Assembly (NCBI RefSeq): GCF_052076145.1
Contig: NZ_CP197246.1
Coordinates: 1,302,001-1,366,000, forward strand
Direction of reading: 5' to 3'
Origin: Kitasatospora sp052076145
GTDB taxonomy: Bacteria; Actinomycetota; Actinomycetes; Streptomycetales; Streptomycetaceae
DNA length: 64,000 nucleotides
Positions within the stretch are counted from its first letter, which is position 1. Every line of letters begins with the position of its first letter. Positions 60,081-64,000 of the stretch are shown one piece after another. The notes below the pieces were generated by a model. The model saw only the letters and a program-made list of their open reading frames with translations, made no database searches and was not told the origin of the DNA. The translations under genes were made by a program, and so were the position numbers.

Positions 60081-61624
60081 CACGCGCCTCCCAGCTTCTC
60101 GGCCGCCACCGGGGCCGGCTCCTCGACCGCCGCCCCGGCCCCCGGCTCACTGCCCGACTCACTGCCCGGCGCACCGACCGCCACGGCGGCGAGCAGCGCG
60201 AGCCCGGCCAGCGCGGGGAGCCCGGTCAGCAGCAGCGCGGCCGTGCCGTGCCAGCCGGAGCGGGCGACCGGCAGCTCGCCGGCCGCCGTCACGAGCACCG
60301 CGAGCCCGGTCGCGTACGCCCAGCGGCGCGGGGCCCGCTGCTCGTGCAGGCCTGCCAGCCGGCGGCAGAGCACCACGAAGTACCAGGACCCGGCGATCAG
60401 GCCGATCGCGGTGGCGGCGACCACACCGACCACCCCGAACAGCAGCGCGAGCGGCACGGTGAGCACGGTGTTGACCACGGTCGCGTACCAGGAGTAGCGG
60501 GTCTCCAGCCCGGGGCGGCCGACCGCCCGGACGAAGCAGGTGCGGATGCCCGTGAGGGCGACGTGCAGGCTGTAGCCCGCGAGCAGCGTCGCCGCGACGG
60601 CCCCGCCGAGCGCGAAGCCGGGGCCGAGCCAGACCGGCACCGCGAAGAGCACCGCGACGGTCGTCACCGCGCCGTAGCCGAGCACGGCGGGCAGCCACCG
60701 GGCCTGGAGCGAGTGGAACAGCCCGACGGCGCCGGGCAGGCCCTGCTGCTCGTACCGGGTGGTCAGCCGCGTGAGCAGGGGCGGGAAGGCGTACAGCGGG
60801 AGACTGCGCAGCGCGGCGGCCGCCTGGTACCCGGCGGCGTAGACGCCCACGTACCGGACGGGCAGCACGGCGGCGATCACGAAGGCGTCGATCTCGCCGT
60901 TGAGGAAGACGGTGAACCCGGAGAGCTGCATCCGCAGGGCGTAGCCGCCGAACTCCCGGCGTTCCGCCTTCGGCGGCAGCAGCGGGCGGTGCAGCGTGAA
61001 GTGCCGGGCACCGAGCGCCAGCCCGCCGACCAGCAGGACGGCGAACCGCAGCGCGGTGGCGGCGGCCAGCGCGGGGAGCGTGCCGGACGGGCCGACCAGC
61101 AGCAGCACCGCCGCCGCGTACACCGCGCACGAGGTGAGGGTGACACCCGCCAGGCCCCGGAACCGCGCATTCGCCTGGAGCAGCGCCGTCGCGGAGTTGC
61201 TGAGCAGCGCGAGGGTGACGAGCGGGCCCAGCAGGCGCAGCACCTCGGCGGCCTCGCGGTGCAGCGGCGCGGGGATGTGCGAACCACTGGCGGCGGGCAG
61301 GAGCAGCAGACAGACGCCCGTGACGAGCACCCCGACGGTGAGCAGCACTAGCAGCGCGCCGACCAGCAGGCGGCCCGTCCCCGCCCGGTCCCGGCGGGCC
61401 CGGTGGACGGAGAAGAACCGGGCCAGCGAGGCGCTGACGCCGCCGTCCAGCGTCGTGAAGCTCCACAGGAAGACCAGGATCAGCGACCAGACGCCGAAGC
61501 GGTCCACGCCCAGCCGGGTGACGAGGTACGGCATCAGCGCGACGTTCACCACCAGCGGCGCGGCCTGCGCGATCGCGCTCCAGCCGACGCCGTCGAACAG
61601 ACCGGGGCGTACGTGACGGCTCAC
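60080..61624 (-). CDS. Polysaccharide flippase (MOP superfamily, Wzx-like)
   Basis: 514 residues with about twelve to fourteen helices. VGWSAIAQAAPLVVNVALMPYLVTRLGVDRFGVWSL is the typical front of Wzx/RfbX proteins; charged loops and a conserved LLQANARFR follow. It should flip the undecaprenyl-linked repeat unit across the membrane. The GTG has GGGGGAGG nine bases upstream. It heads the two-gene operon with the glycosyltransferase and faces the aminotransferase gene divergently. Confidence 0.87.
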   Translation of the reverse strand: MSRHVRPGLFDGVGWSAIAQAAPLVVNVALMPYLVTRLGVDRFGVWSLILVFLWSFTTLDGGVSASLARFFSVHRARRDRAGTGRLLVGALLVLLTVGVLVTGVCLLLLPAASGSHIPAPLHREAAEVLRLLGPLVTLALLSNSATALLQANARFRGLAGVTLTSCAVYAAAVLLLVGPSGTLPALAAATALRFAVLLVGGLALGARHFTLHRPLLPPKAERREFGGYALRMQLSGFTVFLNGEIDAFVIAAVLPVRYVGVYAAGYQAAAALRSLPLYAFPPLLTRLTTRYEQQGLPGAVGLFHSLQARWLPAVLGYGAVTTVAVLFAVPVWLGPGFALGGAVAATLLAGYSLHVALTGIRTCFVRAVGRPGLETRYSWYATVVNTVLTVPLALLFGVVGVVAATAIGLIAGSWYFVVLCRRLAGLHEQRAPRRWAYATGLAVLVTAAGELPVARSGWHGTAALLLTGLPALAGLALLAAVAVGAPGSESGSEPGAGAAVEEPAPVAAEKLGGA

Positions 61625-61781
61625 CTTGCGGTACCTCCCCCGGCACCGTAACCCGCCCCGTCGCGGGCAGCCGGGCCCGACCAACAGATGGCGTACGAGA
61701 AGTCGTCCTGCCATCGGATCCTCGGCCCGCCCGCGCTGCCTAGGTTGCGAGTACCACCACCACACGTAAGGAGTCGCGCCG

Positions 61782-62993
61782 ATGAGCACCTCGACCTCAC
61801 CCCGGGGCATCACCACCGTGCGACTGCCGCCCGCTGACGACCTGTCCGTCCCGTTCGCCCGTACGGAGATCTGCGCCGAGGCGCGGGAAGCCGCACGGGT
61901 GGTGCTGGAGTCGGGCTGGGTCACCACGGGCCCGCAGGCACAGGCCTTCGAGGACGAGTTCGCCGAGTACGTCGGCGCCCGGCACGCGGTGGCCGTGAGC
62001 TCCTGCACGGCCGCGCTGGAGCTGGTGCTGCGGGGGATGCGGCTGCCGCCGGGCGGGGTGGTGCTGGTACCGGACCTGACGTTCTGCGGCGCCGCCCAGG
62101 CGGTGCTGCACGCGGGTCTGCGCCCGCTGCTGGTCGATGTCGAACCGGCGACGGGCATGCCCTCGGCGGCGACGGTCTCCCGGGCCGTGCGGGCGTTCGG
62201 GAGGCCGGAGGCGATGATGGCGATGCACTACGGCGGCGCCCCGGCGCCCCTGCGCGAACTCGGCGAGGCCGCCGGGCTGCCGCCGTACCGGGTGGTCGAG
62301 GACGCCGCGCACGCGCTCGGCACCCACCTCGGCGCCCGCCCGGTGGGGGCACTGACCCGGGCCGCCTGCTTCAGCTTCTACGCCACCAAGAACCTGCCGA
62401 TCGGCGAGGGCGGCATGATCACCACCGACGACGACGACCTCGCCGGGCACTGCCGCCGGGCCCGGCTGCACGGCATGTCCACCGACGCCTGGCGGCGGCA
62501 CCTGCCGGGCGGCTCCTGGCAGTACTCCGTCGAGGAGGCCGGGCTGAAGGCCAACATGACCGACCTCCAGGCCGCGATCGGCCGCGCCCAGCTGCGCCAC
62601 CTGCCCGGCTGGCAGCAGCGCCGCGCCCACCTCGCCGCCCGCTACACCGCCCGGCTCCGCGAAGTCCCCGGCCTGGTGCTGCCCGAGCCGCCCACCGACG
62701 GCCTGCACGCCTGGCACCTGTACGTCGTCCGGGTCCGGCCCGGCTACCCGCTGCGCCGCAACCGGCTGGTGCTGCGCCTCGCCGAGCTCGGCATCGGCAG
62801 CTCGGTGCACTTCATCCCGCTGCACCGGCTCGGCTACCTGCGGCGCACCGCGCTGCGCCCGCCGGAGGGCCTGCCCGGCGCGGACGCGCTCTTCCCCGAG
62901 CTGCTCTCGCTGCCCCTGCACCCCGGCCTCACCGAGGCCCAGGTCGACCGGGTCTGCGCGGCGCTCGCCGACCTCGGGAAGGCCCCGTCATGA
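61782..62993 (+). CDS. DegT/DnrJ/EryC1-family sugar aminotransferase
   Basis: 403 residues. The PLP lysine is in FYATKNLPIGEGGMI (about residue 205) and VEDAAHALG holds the PLP-contacting Asp; VPFARTE, GWVTTGPQ and SCTAALELVL are standard. It likely aminates a 4-keto or 3-keto sugar nucleotide, perhaps the product of the dehydratase next to it. AAGGAG precedes the ATG. Coupled by an ATGA overlap to the following gene. Confidence 0.9.
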   Translation: MSTSTSPRGITTVRLPPADDLSVPFARTEICAEAREAARVVLESGWVTTGPQAQAFEDEFAEYVGARHAVAVSSCTAALELVLRGMRLPPGGVVLVPDLTFCGAAQAVLHAGLRPLLVDVEPATGMPSAATVSRAVRAFGRPEAMMAMHYGGAPAPLRELGEAAGLPPYRVVEDAAHALGTHLGARPVGALTRAACFSFYATKNLPIGEGGMITTDDDDLAGHCRRARLHGMSTDAWRRHLPGGSWQYSVEEAGLKANMTDLQAAIGRAQLRHLPGWQQRRAHLAARYTARLREVPGLVLPEPPTDGLHAWHLYVVRVRPGYPLRRNRLVLRLAELGIGSSVHFIPLHRLGYLRRTALRPPEGLPGADALFPELLSLPLHPGLTEAQVDRVCAALADLGKAPS

Positions 62994-64000
62994 CCACCGC
63001 ACCGCCAGGACTCCGCACCTTGATCGTCGGCGCCGGCGAGGCGGGCTGGGCACTGGCCAGGGATCTGCTCCGGGTGCCCGAGTACGGCCTCGAACCGGTC
63101 GGCTTCGTCGACGACGACCCCGGAAAGCAGGGCAACGAGAGCCTCCCCCGGCTCGGCACGCTGGCCGACACCGGCGCGGTGGCGCGGGCCCACGGGGTGG
63201 AGGTCGTCGTGGTGGCCGTCCCCGGCCTGCCGCCGGAGCGCTTCCACGAGGTGACGGCGGCCGGGAACGACGCCGGGTGCACCGTGCGGTACCTGCCGTC
63301 CTTCGTCGCCGCACTGCGCCGCGACGTGGTCGGCGGCGACCTGCGCAGCCTGGACGTCAACCGGCTGATCGGCCGCCAGGAGGTGCACGTGGTCAGCGCC
63401 GGGGCCCGCCGGGTGATCGCCGGGCGCCGGGTGCTGGTGACGGGCGCCGGCGGCTCGATCGGCAGCGAGCTGTGCCGCCAGGTCTACGGCTTCGGGCCGA
63501 GCCGCCTCTACCTGCTCGACCACGACGAATCCAACCTGCACCGCCTCCAACTGGAGCTCTACGGCTCCTCGTTGCACGACGACGACGTGGTCGTCGCGGA
63601 CATCCGCGACCGCGCCCGGCTGCTCCAGGTCTTCCGCGACCTGCGCCCCGAGGTGGTCTTCCACGCCGCCGCGCACAAGCACCTGCCGATGCTCGAACAC
63701 CACCCCTGCGAGGGCGTGAAGTCGAACGTGCTCGGCACCGAGCACCTGGTGCGCACGGCCGCCCGGACGGGCGTCGAACGCTTCGTCCTGATCTCCACCG
63801 ACAAGGCGGCCGACCCGGTCTCCGTCCTCGGCGCGACCAAACGGCTGGCGGAGCTGATCGTCCAGAACGCGCCCGCCTCGCCCTGCGTCTTCACCGCCGT
63901 CCGCTTCGGCAACGTGCTCGGCAGCCGGGGCTCGCTGCTCGACGTGCTCGCCGAACAGCTGCGCTCGGGGCAGCCCGTGACCGTCACCCACCCGGATATG
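62990..64000 (+). CDS. FlaA1/CapD-like sugar-nucleotide 4,6-dehydratase (3' end outside window)
   Basis: At least 337 residues visible. An N-terminal CoA-binding-like Rossmann part (LIVGAGEAGWALARDLL, about residues 10-140) is followed by a SDR domain with VLVTGAGGSIGSELCRQV, DHDESNLH, HAAAHKHLPMLE and STDKAADPVSVLGATKRLAE. STDK in place of the Tyr-x3-Lys context is usual for the CapD/FlaA1 group, which make UDP-4-keto-6-deoxy-GlcNAc. No N-terminal membrane helices are present, so this is a shorter form. With the aminotransferase it would make a diamino- or amino-deoxy sugar. The frame runs past the right edge. Confidence 0.88.
   Translation, partial: MTTAPPGLRTLIVGAGEAGWALARDLLRVPEYGLEPVGFVDDDPGKQGNESLPRLGTLADTGAVARAHGVEVVVVAVPGLPPERFHEVTAAGNDAGCTVRYLPSFVAALRRDVVGGDLRSLDVNRLIGRQEVHVVSAGARRVIAGRRVLVTGAGGSIGSELCRQVYGFGPSRLYLLDHDESNLHRLQLELYGSSLHDDDVVVADIRDRARLLQVFRDLRPEVVFHAAAHKHLPMLEHHPCEGVKSNVLGTEHLVRTAARTGVERFVLISTDKAADPVSVLGATKRLAELIVQNAPASPCVFTAVRFGNVLGSRGSLLDVLAEQLRSGQPVTVTHPDM

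Overview
The window is high-GC actinobacterial DNA with third codon positions almost all G or C, frequent GTG starts, GGAGG-type ribosome sites and many ATGA/GTGA/TGATG overlaps between genes. Gene content points to Streptomycetaceae (Streptomyces, Kitasatospora or a relative): a MatB-like polysaccharide deacetylase/synthase, a KimA-like transporter, a SigK/RskA pair beside a fasciclin lipoprotein, and many regulator-transporter pairs. No rRNA, tRNA, CRISPR array, insertion sequence, attachment site or replication origin was recognised. No stretch without a gene exceeds about 230 bases.

Layout. 1-6.7 kb: a Tat-exported FAD oxidase (cut by the window edge), a TetR-MFS pair, a KimA-like permease and a MarR regulator divergent from an AhpD-like protein. 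6.7-10.4 kb: an AhpD-like protein, a secreted TNT (NAD glycohydrolase) protein, a Tat-exported PI-PLC and an FMN alpha-hydroxyacid oxidase. 10.5-13.4 kb: a MatAB-like aggregation-polysaccharide locus ending in a 33-codon overlapping ORF. 13.4-15.5 kb: a methyltransferase, a tRNA-dependent cyclodipeptide synthase and a small secreted protein, all on the minus strand. 15.6-27.7 kb: ordinary metabolism and regulation (PLP dehydratase, PadR, secreted protein, FadH, two DJ-1/PfpI proteins, LysR, TetR with APC permease and YtcJ-like amidohydrolase, GT87-like protein).

27.8-41.9 kb is probably one biosynthetic gene cluster. A minus-strand operon (aldo/keto reductase, ATP-grasp amino-acid ligase, FemAB-like acyltransferase) diverges from a standalone adenylation-carrier-reductase protein. 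These are followed by an APC permease, two tandem B12-type radical SAM enzymes, an MFS exporter and a LysA-like PLP decarboxylase. The enzymes together suggest a small modified peptide with a reduced (aldehyde, alcohol or amine) terminus. I do not recognise the product.

41.9-49.9 kb: a small acidic protein, a MerR regulator divergent from a DUF4188 protein, then a SigK-type sigma/anti-sigma pair divergent from a membrane-anchored sulfite-oxidase-like enzyme and a fasciclin lipoprotein. Matching promoter-like elements lie on both strands of that divergent region. Next comes a complete flagellin gene with an upstream two-repeat YidB-like (DUF937) gene and no flagellar machinery in view, which is unexpected for this kind of organism. 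A nucleotidyltransferase-domain gene diverges from it.

49.9-64 kb: an exopolysaccharide locus in four alternating transcription units (glycosyltransferases, epimerase, sugar-phosphate transferase, methyltransferase, Wzz/Wzc-like chain-length protein, Wzy-like polymerase, flippase, DegT aminotransferase, and a FlaA1/CapD-like dehydratase cut by the right edge).
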